Below are positions 57,014-64,000 of a stretch of 64,000 nt of DNA, piece after piece (the stretch's first letter is position 1; each line of letters begins with the position of its first letter). The notes below the pieces were generated by a model, which did not search any database, had not been told where the DNA came from, and saw only the letters and a list, made by a program, of their open reading frames with translations. The translations under genes were made by a program, and so were the position numbers. This DNA comes from Streptomyces tagetis (GTDB lineage Bacteria > Actinomycetota > Actinomycetes > Streptomycetales > Streptomycetaceae): positions 372,001-436,000 of the forward strand of contig NZ_JAGPNL010000002.1 of assembly GCF_018069565.1 (NCBI RefSeq). Direction: 5' to 3'.

Positions 57014-58650
57014 GGGAGGGAGGGGCGAGCGACACCCCGTACGGGCTGATGCAGCCACGGCCGCTGACCATCGCGCACATCCTGGAGCGCGCCGAACGGC
57101 TCTTCGCGCACAAGCACGTCGCGACCGCCGGCGTCGAGCGGCTCACCTACGCCGAGGTGGCGGATCACACGCGGCGCCTCGCCACCGCACTGGACTCCCT
57201 CGGCGTCCCGGTCGGCGCCCGGGTCGCCACCTTCGCCCGCAACACCCGGCGTCACCTGGAGATCTACTGCGCGGTGCCCGCGACCAAGCGGGTGCTGCAC
57301 ACGATCAACATCCGGCTCTCCTCGGACCATCTCGCCTACATCGTCAACCACGCCGAGGACGACGTGGTGTTCGTCGACCGCGGACTCCTCCCGCTCATCT
57401 GGCGGAGCGTCGGCCACCTGCCCCGGGTGCGGCACTGGGTGGTGCTCCCCGACGGCAGCGACGCGGCGATTCCGGCGGACCCCCGCATCGTGCACTACGA
57501 CGAGCTGATCTCCGGCGGTGATCCGTTCACGGGCTCGTTCGAGGACACGTTCGTGCTCGCGGACGAGAACCTGGCCTCCGGGCTCTGCTACACCTCCGGG
57601 ACGACCGGACCGCCCAAGGGCGTGCTCTACAGCCACCGCTCGACGGTTCTGCACTGCCTCGGGACGCTGGCGGCCGGGCTCATCGGCCTGGGCGAGAGCG
57701 ACGTCGTGATGCCGATCGTGCCCTTCTTCCACGCCAACGCCTGGGGGCTTCCCTACGGCGCGATGATGGCGGGCGCCTCCCTGGTCCTGCCCGGCCCTTC
57801 CACGGACCCCGCTCATCTGCTGCGGCTGTGGGAGACCGAGCGGGTGACCGTCGCCGGTGCCGTTCCCACGGTGTGGACGAGCCTCGTTCCCGAGCTGGGG
57901 GCCTACGACTTGAGCGCCACCCGCTTCCTGCTCGGGGGCGGCTCCGCCGTTCCCCCGGCGCTGGCGGAGACCTACCGTGCCGCCATCGGCGTACCGATCA
58001 CCCATTCCTGGGGGATGACGGAGGTCAGCCCCGTCGGGGCCATCGGCGGTACGCGTACCCAGCACCGGGAGGCGACCGCGCAGGAGCGGGTCGCCGTACG
58101 GGCCGCCCAGGGCCAGCCCCTGCCACTGGTGAACCTGCGGATCGTCGACGTCGAGACAGGCCGGGAACTGCCGCGCGACGGCCACGCCGTCGGCGAACTA
58201 CAGGTGGCCGGCGCCTGGGTGGCGGGCGGCTACTTCCGGGTGCGGGCGGATGACAGCTTCACCGACGACGGCTGGCTGCGCACCGGAGACCTGGCCACCA
58301 TCGACGCCGACGGATACCTGCGGCTCGTGGACCGGATCAAGGACCTGATCAAGTCCGGCGGCGAATGGATCTCCTCGGTCGAACTCGAGTCCGCCATCGC
58401 CTCCCACCCCGACGTCGTCGAGGTCGCCGTGATCGCCCGGCCCCACCCGCGCTGGACGGAGCGCCCCGTCGCCTACGTGGTCCTGCGCGACGGCGGCGCG
58501 GCCACGGCCGACGACCTCGTGCGGCACCTCACGCCGATGGTCGCCAAGTGGTGGCTGCCCGACGAGTTCGTCTTCATGACGGAACTGCCCAAGACGGGCA
58601 CCGGCAAGCTGTCGAAGAAGGCCCTGCGGGAGTCGGCACGTACCGTCTGA
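57007..58650 (+). CDS. Acyl-CoA synthetase (ANL superfamily)
   Basis: 547 residues, the size of medium/long-chain acyl-CoA ligases. AMP-binding P-loop YTSGTTGPPKGV (about residue 195-206), PFFHANAWGLPYGAMMAGAS, HSWGMTEVSPVG, TGDLATIDADGYLRLVDRIKDLIKSGGEWIS (core RIKDLIKSGGEW) and the C-terminal catalytic Lys in TGTGKLSKK. The start GTG 57007 keeps the family's SDTPYGLMQ lead-in; ATG 57049 would remove it. It activates the imported acid as CoA thioester. Confidence 0.92.
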   Translation: MLREGGASDTPYGLMQPRPLTIAHILERAERLFAHKHVATAGVERLTYAEVADHTRRLATALDSLGVPVGARVATFARNTRRHLEIYCAVPATKRVLHTINIRLSSDHLAYIVNHAEDDVVFVDRGLLPLIWRSVGHLPRVRHWVVLPDGSDAAIPADPRIVHYDELISGGDPFTGSFEDTFVLADENLASGLCYTSGTTGPPKGVLYSHRSTVLHCLGTLAAGLIGLGESDVVMPIVPFFHANAWGLPYGAMMAGASLVLPGPSTDPAHLLRLWETERVTVAGAVPTVWTSLVPELGAYDLSATRFLLGGGSAVPPALAETYRAAIGVPITHSWGMTEVSPVGAIGGTRTQHREATAQERVAVRAAQGQPLPLVNLRIVDVETGRELPRDGHAVGELQVAGAWVAGGYFRVRADDSFTDDGWLRTGDLATIDADGYLRLVDRIKDLIKSGGEWISSVELESAIASHPDVVEVAVIARPHPRWTERPVAYVVLRDGGAATADDLVRHLTPMVAKWWLPDEFVFMTELPKTGTGKLSKKALRESARTV

Positions 58651-58678
58651 ACCGCGGTGCGCGGACGGCGCGGCGGGC

Positions 58679-60475
58679 TCACGGCAAGCCGGCGGCGCTC
58701 ACGCGCAGTTGGTGGAGTCTGAGCCCGATTCGCAGTTCCAGGTCGTTGCCCTGGCGGCAGTCCAGGCCGAGGACGGCGCCGGCGCGGTCCAGTCGCTTCA
58801 GCAGCGTGTTGACGTGGATGTACAACGCGCGTGCGGTCGCCGCGACATTGGCCTGGTGGGCGTAGTAGGCGCTGAGGGTGTCGACGAGATGGGTGCCGCG
58901 TCGCCGGTCGTAGTCGAGGAGCGGGCCGATCGAGACGGAGAGGAAACGATCGAGTTCGTGGACCCGTTCGGTGTCGAAGAGCATGGCGTACAGGGCGTAA
59001 CGACCCGTCGTGGCGCCCAGATCGGTGTGCCCGATCGCCCGCATCACCGCACCGCAGCGACTGGCCAGGGAGAAGGCGCGTGACCAGTCGTGATGGACCA
59101 CCCGTTCGCCGACGGCCAGGACGGGACCGCCCACCGTGCGCCGCAGCCGGCGGTGGACCTCCTCGACGGTCCGCTCGTCGTCGACGCTGTGGAGGAGCAT
59201 CGTGGCCCTCCCCAGATGCTCGCCGGCCAGTCCGCGGTGGTCCCGGGCGATGTCGCGCAGATGGTGGTAGAGGTCGACCGGCGACAGCGCGGGGGAGTCG
59301 GCGACGAGGACCAGATCCAGGTGGCCGGCGTCGATGTCGCGGGCACGGGCGCGGGCGAGCTGGGCCGGGCTGATCCCGGGGCCGCCGACCATCAGCTCGG
59401 TCAGCAGCTCTCCGCTCAATCGCTCGCTCGCCTCGACGACGGCCCGCTCCTTGAGGATGAGCAGGCCCAGGATGTGCGTGGCCCGTTCGAGCGTGCGCAG
59501 GTCCGCCTCGTCCGGGGCGCCTTGGCGGCCGGCCGCCGCCTGGCTCCACACCAGCGCGCCCAGGTGGTTGTCGCCTGCCTGGATCGCGGCCACGCTCCGG
59601 GCGACTCCGGCGGAGGTGACCGAGGTCGTGCAGCGGCCCGAGCTGCGAGCGTCGCGGACGGCGTCGGTCAGGTCCGTCTCCGGGGGCGCGTCGCACGGGC
59701 TCGCCGCCGAGGTCCGGCGCACGAGCGCGGCACCGGTCCTGTCGAGGAGGGTGATGCCGCCGCCCAGTTGATCGGCGAGGAGCTGCGCCACGTCGCCGGG
59801 TGTCCCGCCCGCCAGCACCACACCGGTCAGGGCTTCGTGGATCGCCTGCGCCCGTTGCATCACCGCCACGTGCTTCTCGATCTTGCGGTAGGCGATGCGC
59901 AGTTCGTGCAGGGAGGTCCGGCTCGCCTCGTAGAGACGGGCGTTGTCGAGGGCGACCGCGGCATGGTCGGCGAAGGCGCTCAGCAGCGCGATCTCGTCGG
60001 CCTGGAAGGAGCGTTCGGAGCGGTCCCCGGCGAACAGGGCGCCCACCGCCTCACCGCGGATGACCAGGGGGACACCGAGGAGCGCGACGAGTCTTTCGGT
60101 GACGACCAGGCGGTCGAAGCCCGGATCGTGCTCGATCAGGGTCGCGGCGGCGTAGTTGCGCACCCAGTGCGGGCTCCGCGAGGCCAGCACCTTGCCGCCG
60201 AGGCCCACGCCGGCCGGTATCCCCGCCGCGAGGAAGGAGGCGGAGATCGTCCCCTCCGACGCTCGGGCCGACAGCCCGCCGTCCGCGCCGACCAGGGACA
60301 GGTAGGTGAAGTCCGTACCGGTCAGATCGTGGGCGTGGCGGACGATCGACCGCAGCACCTCGTCCAACTCGCCGAGCGCGGTGAGGGACTTGGCGGTCGC
60401 GTACAACGACGCCAGTTCGCGCTGCCGGCGCACGAGCGAGTACGACTCCGCCCCGTCGGCCGGGTTGCCGGTCAA
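58679..60475 (-). CDS. GAF-PucR/CdaR-type transcriptional regulator
   Basis: 598 residues. GAF domain about 35-190 (LTGTDFTYLSLVGADGGL, LGVPLVIRGEAVGALF), a central GGDEF-like/PucR middle region, and a C-terminal PucR helix-turn-helix (about 535-590: DTLSAYYAHQANVAATARALYIHVNTLLKRLDR, core NVAATARALYIHVNTL). The start appears to be TTG at 60475 directly behind GAGGAGGGAGGG; longer in-frame starts would enter the promoter region. It is divergent from the symporter, and a near-perfect palindrome lies between them. Confidence 0.88.
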   Translation of the reverse strand: MTGNPADGAESYSLVRRQRELASLYATAKSLTALGELDEVLRSIVRHAHDLTGTDFTYLSLVGADGGLSARASEGTISASFLAAGIPAGVGLGGKVLASRSPHWVRNYAAATLIEHDPGFDRLVVTERLVALLGVPLVIRGEAVGALFAGDRSERSFQADEIALLSAFADHAAVALDNARLYEASRTSLHELRIAYRKIEKHVAVMQRAQAIHEALTGVVLAGGTPGDVAQLLADQLGGGITLLDRTGAALVRRTSAASPCDAPPETDLTDAVRDARSSGRCTTSVTSAGVARSVAAIQAGDNHLGALVWSQAAAGRQGAPDEADLRTLERATHILGLLILKERAVVEASERLSGELLTELMVGGPGISPAQLARARARDIDAGHLDLVLVADSPALSPVDLYHHLRDIARDHRGLAGEHLGRATMLLHSVDDERTVEEVHRRLRRTVGGPVLAVGERVVHHDWSRAFSLASRCGAVMRAIGHTDLGATTGRYALYAMLFDTERVHELDRFLSVSIGPLLDYDRRRGTHLVDTLSAYYAHQANVAATARALYIHVNTLLKRLDRAGAVLGLDCRQGNDLELRIGLRLHQLRVSAAGLP

Positions 60476-60527
60476 GGTGCCCTCCCTCCTCGGCGTCAGG
60501 TGCAAGAAAGGCCCACCAGCTCGGCGC

Positions 60528-60552
60528 GAGGTGTGTGAGATGTACACCTCAC
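60528..60552. promoter_or_regulatory. Candidate operator between PucR-type regulator and symporter
   Basis: Two overlapping symmetries: GAGGTGT (60528-60534) with ACACCTC (60544-60550), and the 18-mer GTGAGATGTACACCTCAC (60535-60552), palindromic except for one pair. The site is centred about 70 bp from both start codons in the only shared promoter region. Confidence 0.6.
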
Positions 60553-60618
60553 CCACAGGGTAGCGGCGCCTTAATGTGACCGCCATCACCTTCCGCGTCA
60601 TCGACGAAGGCGGCACGC

Positions 60619-62007
60619 ATGACAACCCCGAGCACTCAGCCCGAGGGGCGATCCGAGCCCCTTGGAGCCGACTTGTCCACGACCGGGCGCCGCGCCTCCC
60701 GCAAGCTGCTGGCCGCGGGGCTCATCGCCGGCTCGATCGAGTGGTACGACTTCTTCCTCTACGGCACCGCGGCCGCGCTGGTCTTCCCCCGTGTGTTCTT
60801 CCCGCACTCCTCGGCCCTGACGGGGACCCTCCTCGCCTTCAGCACGTTCTGGGCGGGCTTCGTGGCGCGGCCGATCGGCGGGGTGCTCGCCGGACATCTC
60901 GGCGACAAGTACGGGCGCAAGCCGGTCGTCGTCACCTGCCTGGCGCTCATGGGGGCGGCGACCTTCCTGATCGGCTGCCTTCCCGGCGCGGCGACCATCG
61001 GCGCGCTGGCCCCGACACTGCTGGTCGTACTGCGCTTCCTCCAGGGACTCGCGGCCGGCGGCCAGTGGGGCGGCATCGTGCTCCTGCTCACCGAGTCAGC
61101 CAGCCCCAAACGGCGTGGCTTCGCCGGAACCTTCGGACAGACCAGCGTCCCCGTCGCCGTGATCGTCTCCAACCTGATCTTCATGGCCGCCAGCGGTCTG
61201 ATGCCGGACGACGCCTTCCTCGACTGGGGCTGGCGCGTCCCCTTCCTGGCGAGCGTGGTGATGTTCTTCGTGGTGCTCTACATCCAGGCCAAGGTGGAGG
61301 ACACGCCGGAGTTCCGCGAACTGCAACGGGAGGCGTCACGTGCGGAGGGCGCGGTGAGCCGGGCCCCGCTGGCCCAGGTGGTGCGAACCCGGTGGGGGAC
61401 CATCCTGCTCGGCTGCGGGCTCCTCTCGGCCACCAACAGCCTCTTCTACGTCAGCGTCTCCGGACTCCTGAGCTACGGCACCGACTCGCTCGGGCTGGAG
61501 CGCGACCTCCTGCTCGCGGTCGTGCTGGCGAGCTCCGCGGCGATGCTGGTGACCCTTCCCTGGTCCGGTCACCTCTCGGACAAGGTGGGCCGCCGGCCGC
61601 TGATCCTCATCGGTGGCCTCGGTGTTGCCGTCTGGGCCTTCCCGTACTTCCGGCTCGTCGACACCGCGTCACTGCCACTGATCTTCGTCGCGGTGGTGGT
61701 GGGGTTCGTCTTCCAATGCCTCACCTACGGTCCGATCGCGAGCTTCCTCGGTGAGCTGTTCGCGCCCAGCGTCCGCTACTCGGGCGCGTCGCTGGCCTAC
61801 CAGCTCTCCGCGATCGTCGTCAGCGGTGGCACGCCGTTCCTCATGACAGCGCTCATCGCGGAGACCGGGAGCACCGTACCGGTCGCCGTCTACATCATGG
61901 TCATGGGCCTGATCACCTTCGCCAGCGCGTGGTTCCTGCCCGAGACGAACACCGCCGAGATCCGCGACGATCCGCACGCCATCCCGGGCACGCACCTGTA
62001 CCGCTGA
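60619..62007 (+). CDS. MFS transporter, metabolite:H+ symporter (MHS) family
   Basis: 462 residues, twelve predicted helices. MHS signatures: EWYDFFLYGTAAAL near residue 40, RPIGGVLAGHLGDKYGRK near 85-102, and PWSGHLSDKVGRRP between helices 8 and 9. These symporters import organic acids such as shikimate, citrate, aromatic acids or betaines. Placed between the PucR regulator and the secreted esterase, it should import the acid released by that esterase. Confidence 0.92.
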   Translation: MTTPSTQPEGRSEPLGADLSTTGRRASRKLLAAGLIAGSIEWYDFFLYGTAAALVFPRVFFPHSSALTGTLLAFSTFWAGFVARPIGGVLAGHLGDKYGRKPVVVTCLALMGAATFLIGCLPGAATIGALAPTLLVVLRFLQGLAAGGQWGGIVLLLTESASPKRRGFAGTFGQTSVPVAVIVSNLIFMAASGLMPDDAFLDWGWRVPFLASVVMFFVVLYIQAKVEDTPEFRELQREASRAEGAVSRAPLAQVVRTRWGTILLGCGLLSATNSLFYVSVSGLLSYGTDSLGLERDLLLAVVLASSAAMLVTLPWSGHLSDKVGRRPLILIGGLGVAVWAFPYFRLVDTASLPLIFVAVVVGFVFQCLTYGPIASFLGELFAPSVRYSGASLAYQLSAIVVSGGTPFLMTALIAETGSTVPVAVYIMVMGLITFASAWFLPETNTAEIRDDPHAIPGTHLYR

Positions 62008-62041
62008 CGGACCCGACGGACCCGACGGACTTGACGGACCC
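62006..62041 (+). repeat. Four 9-bp tandem repeats GACGGACCC
   Basis: Copies at 62006, 62015, 62024 (GACGGACTT) and 62033 begin inside the symporter stop codon and fill most of the 59-bp gap to the esterase gene. Confidence 0.9.
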
Positions 62042-62066
62042 CACGAGCCCCAGGAAAGAGGCCAGT

Positions 62067-63752
62067 GTGAGGAGAACATCGGCAAGGAGCGCGAGGACGC
62101 GACGGCTCACCCTGCCGGCGGCCATGGTCCTGCTGGCGGGCGCGGTCGGTCTCCTCGACGCCGGACCCGCCACCGCGACGACCGCGGCCCAGGCCGGCCA
62201 CTCGACGGTGGTGCCGCGGTGCGCCGGACTGGAGCACACGACGATCCCGGCCTCGGTCATGAGCCTGCCGACAACCGGCGGCCGCGTCGTGTCGACGTCG
62301 GTCAGGACCGGCGTCGTCGGCGGTGAGACCCTCGTGTACTGCCAGGTCGACGCCGACCTCTTCCCCGTGGACCGGTCGGCGCCCGCCATCAAGATGAGCC
62401 TCGCCCTGCCGTACGACTGGAACCGCAAGGCGATGATGTTCGGAGGCGGCGGCTACAACGGGACCATCCCCGACCTGGCGGGAAACGTGCCGTTCGGCCC
62501 CGTGGACCGGCCGGTGCCCCTCGCCCGGGGCTACGCGACCTTCGCAAGCGACTCCGGCCACCGGCAGGACCCGGCGGCCCCTCCGTCCCTGGACGGGTCC
62601 TTCGGCCTGAACGACGAGGCGCTGCACAACTTCGCCGCCGGTGACGCGCTCAAGAAGACCCGTGACGCGAGCCTCTTCCTCATCCGGCACGCCTACGGGA
62701 CGCGGCCTGCCGAGGTCTACTTCGCGGGCGGCTCGACAGGCGGCCGGGAAGCCCTCGTGGCCGCCCAACGGTGGCCGACCGCCTTCGACGGCGTGATCTC
62801 CGCCTTCCCCGCCTGGAACAACCTCAGCGAGGGCCTCTACCTGGGGTACCTGACGCAGATCCTCTCCGGCCCCGGGGCCTTCCCCGGACCCGAGAAGCAG
62901 ACGCTCCTCTACGACAGCGTCATCAGGGCGTGCGACGGCCTGGACGGTGTCGAGGACAACGTCGTCTCCCACCCGGGCGGCTGCCACTTCGATCCCCACG
63001 TGCTTCGCTGCCCCCGCGGCGCCGACACCGGCCCGGACTGCCTGTCGGACCCCCAGATCAGGGCCGTCACCGCCATGTCCTCCCCGTTCGCGTGGCCGTA
63101 CCGGATCGCCAGTGGCGAGACCTCGTACCCGGGCTTCCCCTTCCTCTCGGGCGCGGACATGAGGACCCCGTTCCTCGGATTCGGCCAGACCGCGCCGGCG
63201 CATCCCATGCCGGTGACGAGCGGCTACGGGATGCAGTACTGGGACCAATGGGTCAGGTACTTCCTGACCCGGGACCCCCACTACAACTCTCTCGACCTGG
63301 ACCCCCGGAACCCCGGGAAGTGGCTCGCCCGCATCAGCCACCTGTCCACGGTGCAGGACCGCAACGACGCGGACCTCGGCCCCTTCGCACGCGCCGGCGG
63401 CAAACTGATCCTGCTCCACGGCGCCGCCGACGAACTGGTCTCCGACCGGTCGACGAGCGACTACTACGAGCGCGTACGCGACATCCTGGGGCCCCGCTCG
63501 ACGGACGCGTTCCTGCGGTACTACCTCCTGCCCGGGGCGAACCACGCGAACTTCGGCACGCCGGCGTTCGCCGCGAGCACGGACTCGCTCTCGGCACTCG
63601 AACGCTGGGTCGAACAGGGGCGGCCCCCCACGAATCCGACCGTCGCCGACACGGCCCACGACCGCACACGCCCCCTGTGCGAATACCCGCGCTGGCCCGA
63701 GTACCGCGCGGGTGACCCGGACACCGCGTCGAGCTTCGTCTGCACCCGGTGA
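62067..63752 (+). CDS. Secreted tannase/feruloyl-esterase family hydrolase
   Basis: 561 residues from GTG 62067 (AGGAAAGAG just upstream). A Tat/Sec-type signal peptide with basic N terminus (RRTSARSARTRR) and cleavage near ATATTA. Catalytic triad of the tannase family: Ser in GGSTGGREAL, Asp in HGAADELVS, His in GANHANFG; several Cys (VPRCAG, GGCHFDPHVLRC, PDCLSD, FVCTR) can give the family's disulfides, including the CS-D-HC link. It hydrolyses esters of aromatic acids such as gallate, ferulate or aryl dicarboxylates outside the cell. It follows the symporter gene by 59 bp and is probably co-transcribed. Confidence 0.9.
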   Translation: MRRTSARSARTRRLTLPAAMVLLAGAVGLLDAGPATATTAAQAGHSTVVPRCAGLEHTTIPASVMSLPTTGGRVVSTSVRTGVVGGETLVYCQVDADLFPVDRSAPAIKMSLALPYDWNRKAMMFGGGGYNGTIPDLAGNVPFGPVDRPVPLARGYATFASDSGHRQDPAAPPSLDGSFGLNDEALHNFAAGDALKKTRDASLFLIRHAYGTRPAEVYFAGGSTGGREALVAAQRWPTAFDGVISAFPAWNNLSEGLYLGYLTQILSGPGAFPGPEKQTLLYDSVIRACDGLDGVEDNVVSHPGGCHFDPHVLRCPRGADTGPDCLSDPQIRAVTAMSSPFAWPYRIASGETSYPGFPFLSGADMRTPFLGFGQTAPAHPMPVTSGYGMQYWDQWVRYFLTRDPHYNSLDLDPRNPGKWLARISHLSTVQDRNDADLGPFARAGGKLILLHGAADELVSDRSTSDYYERVRDILGPRSTDAFLRYYLLPGANHANFGTPAFAASTDSLSALERWVEQGRPPTNPTVADTAHDRTRPLCEYPRWPEYRAGDPDTASSFVCTR

Positions 63753-63826
63753 CACGGGCGCACGGGCCGGCCCGGGGCCACCCGGGCCACGACGGCGACG
63801 CCATCGGCCGGAAAGAGAGGCAAGGC

Positions 63827-63832
63827 TAAGCT
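63827..63832 (+). promoter_or_regulatory. -10 hexamer TAAGCT for leaderless gene at right edge
   Basis: TAAGCT ends seven bases before GTG 63840, the spacing of leaderless transcripts. Confidence 0.45.
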
Positions 63833-63839
63833 TGGTCGC

Positions 63840-64000
63840 GTGAGTCCTCACTTCTTGTCCGGCGGGGTCGGCTCGGCCGAGCAGGAGCGCCAGTACGCCC
63901 GGTACTACGCGGCGATAGCGACCGAGACCCGGGGCCGGAACACCCCGCACGTCACCACGTACACGCTCCGTCCCGAGGTCGGCCGGGGGACGATCGAGGT
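63840..64000 (+). CDS. Unknown protein, 3' truncated by window end
   Basis: Fifty-three codons are visible from GTG 63840, starting VSPHFLSGGVGSAEQERQYA. The open frame has strong GC bias at third positions. Too short to assign a family. Confidence 0.5.
   Translation, partial: MSPHFLSGGVGSAEQERQYARYYAAIATETRGRNTPHVTTYTLRPEVGRGTIE

Noticed and set aside
60576..61754. Second plus-strand frame over the symporter
   Set aside because: It lacks transmembrane segments; the frame from 60619 gives a clear twelve-helix MHS protein.

Overview
The window is very GC-rich, high-GC actinobacterial DNA. Gene content (trans-AT polyketide synthase, SpoIIE-type phosphatase, acyl-CoA carboxylase beta/epsilon pair, Rv1733c-like and SseB-like proteins, leaderless promoters of the TANNNT type, frequent GTG starts and ATGA/GTGA overlaps) points to a Streptomyces chromosome. 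I saw no rRNA, tRNA, transposase, integrase or CRISPR array.

Region 1 (1-19.2 kb) is the right end of a biosynthetic cluster that continues beyond the left edge. Two overlapping genes encode the last four modules of an AT-less (trans-AT) polyketide synthase: ...DH-KR-cMT-ACP on the first protein, then KS-DH-KR-ACP / KS-(degenerate carrier)-ACP / KS-ACP-TE-MT on the second. They are followed by a three-gene ABC-2 exporter and by the beta and epsilon subunits of an acyl-CoA carboxylase. The predicted terminal chain (C8-methyl alkene, C6=C7 alkene, unreduced C5 and C3, C2 methylated at or after release) matches the tricarbonyl end of anthracimycin/chlorotonil-type decalin macrolides. I infer that product class from domain logic only.

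Region 2 (19.3-45.4 kb) looks like ordinary chromosome: a polytopic PLC-like phosphodiesterase, an N-terminally extended GAPDH, SRPBCC and SseB proteins, a MarR regulator, a CrcB-DUF190-CrcB fluoride-exporter operon, glutaminase, D,D-carboxypeptidase, a short Rho paralogue with a long C-rich leader, methyltransferases, an acetylxylan esterase-like hydrolase, a PAS-PAS-GAF-PP2C phosphatase, a 2,4-dienoyl-CoA reductase-like gene behind a perfect 40-bp palindrome with a downstream PadR gene, secreted and lipoproteins, a GH75 chitosanase with a DasR-type operator nearby, and a PTS-type dihydroxyacetone kinase (dhaKLM). A PrmC-like methyltransferase is preceded by a short leader ORF and a strong hairpin, the layout of an antibiotic-responsive attenuator.

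Region 3 (45.8-63.8 kb) is an accessory catabolic cluster that I cannot match to a described pathway. It has a RutA/SfnG-type flavin monooxygenase and an aldehyde dehydrogenase next to an AraC regulator. A six-gene leftward operon follows, read in transcription order as flavin reductase, FMN reductase, HMG-CoA-lyase-like aldolase, class III CoA transferase, stand-alone AceE-like thiamine enzyme and NUDIX protein. Next come a divergent acyl-CoA ligase, a GAF-PucR regulator, an MHS-type symporter and a secreted tannase/feruloyl-esterase-like hydrolase. Together they suggest extracellular ester hydrolysis, uptake, CoA activation, oxygenation and C-C cleavage of an unknown acid. A new leaderless gene begins at 63840 and runs off the right edge.
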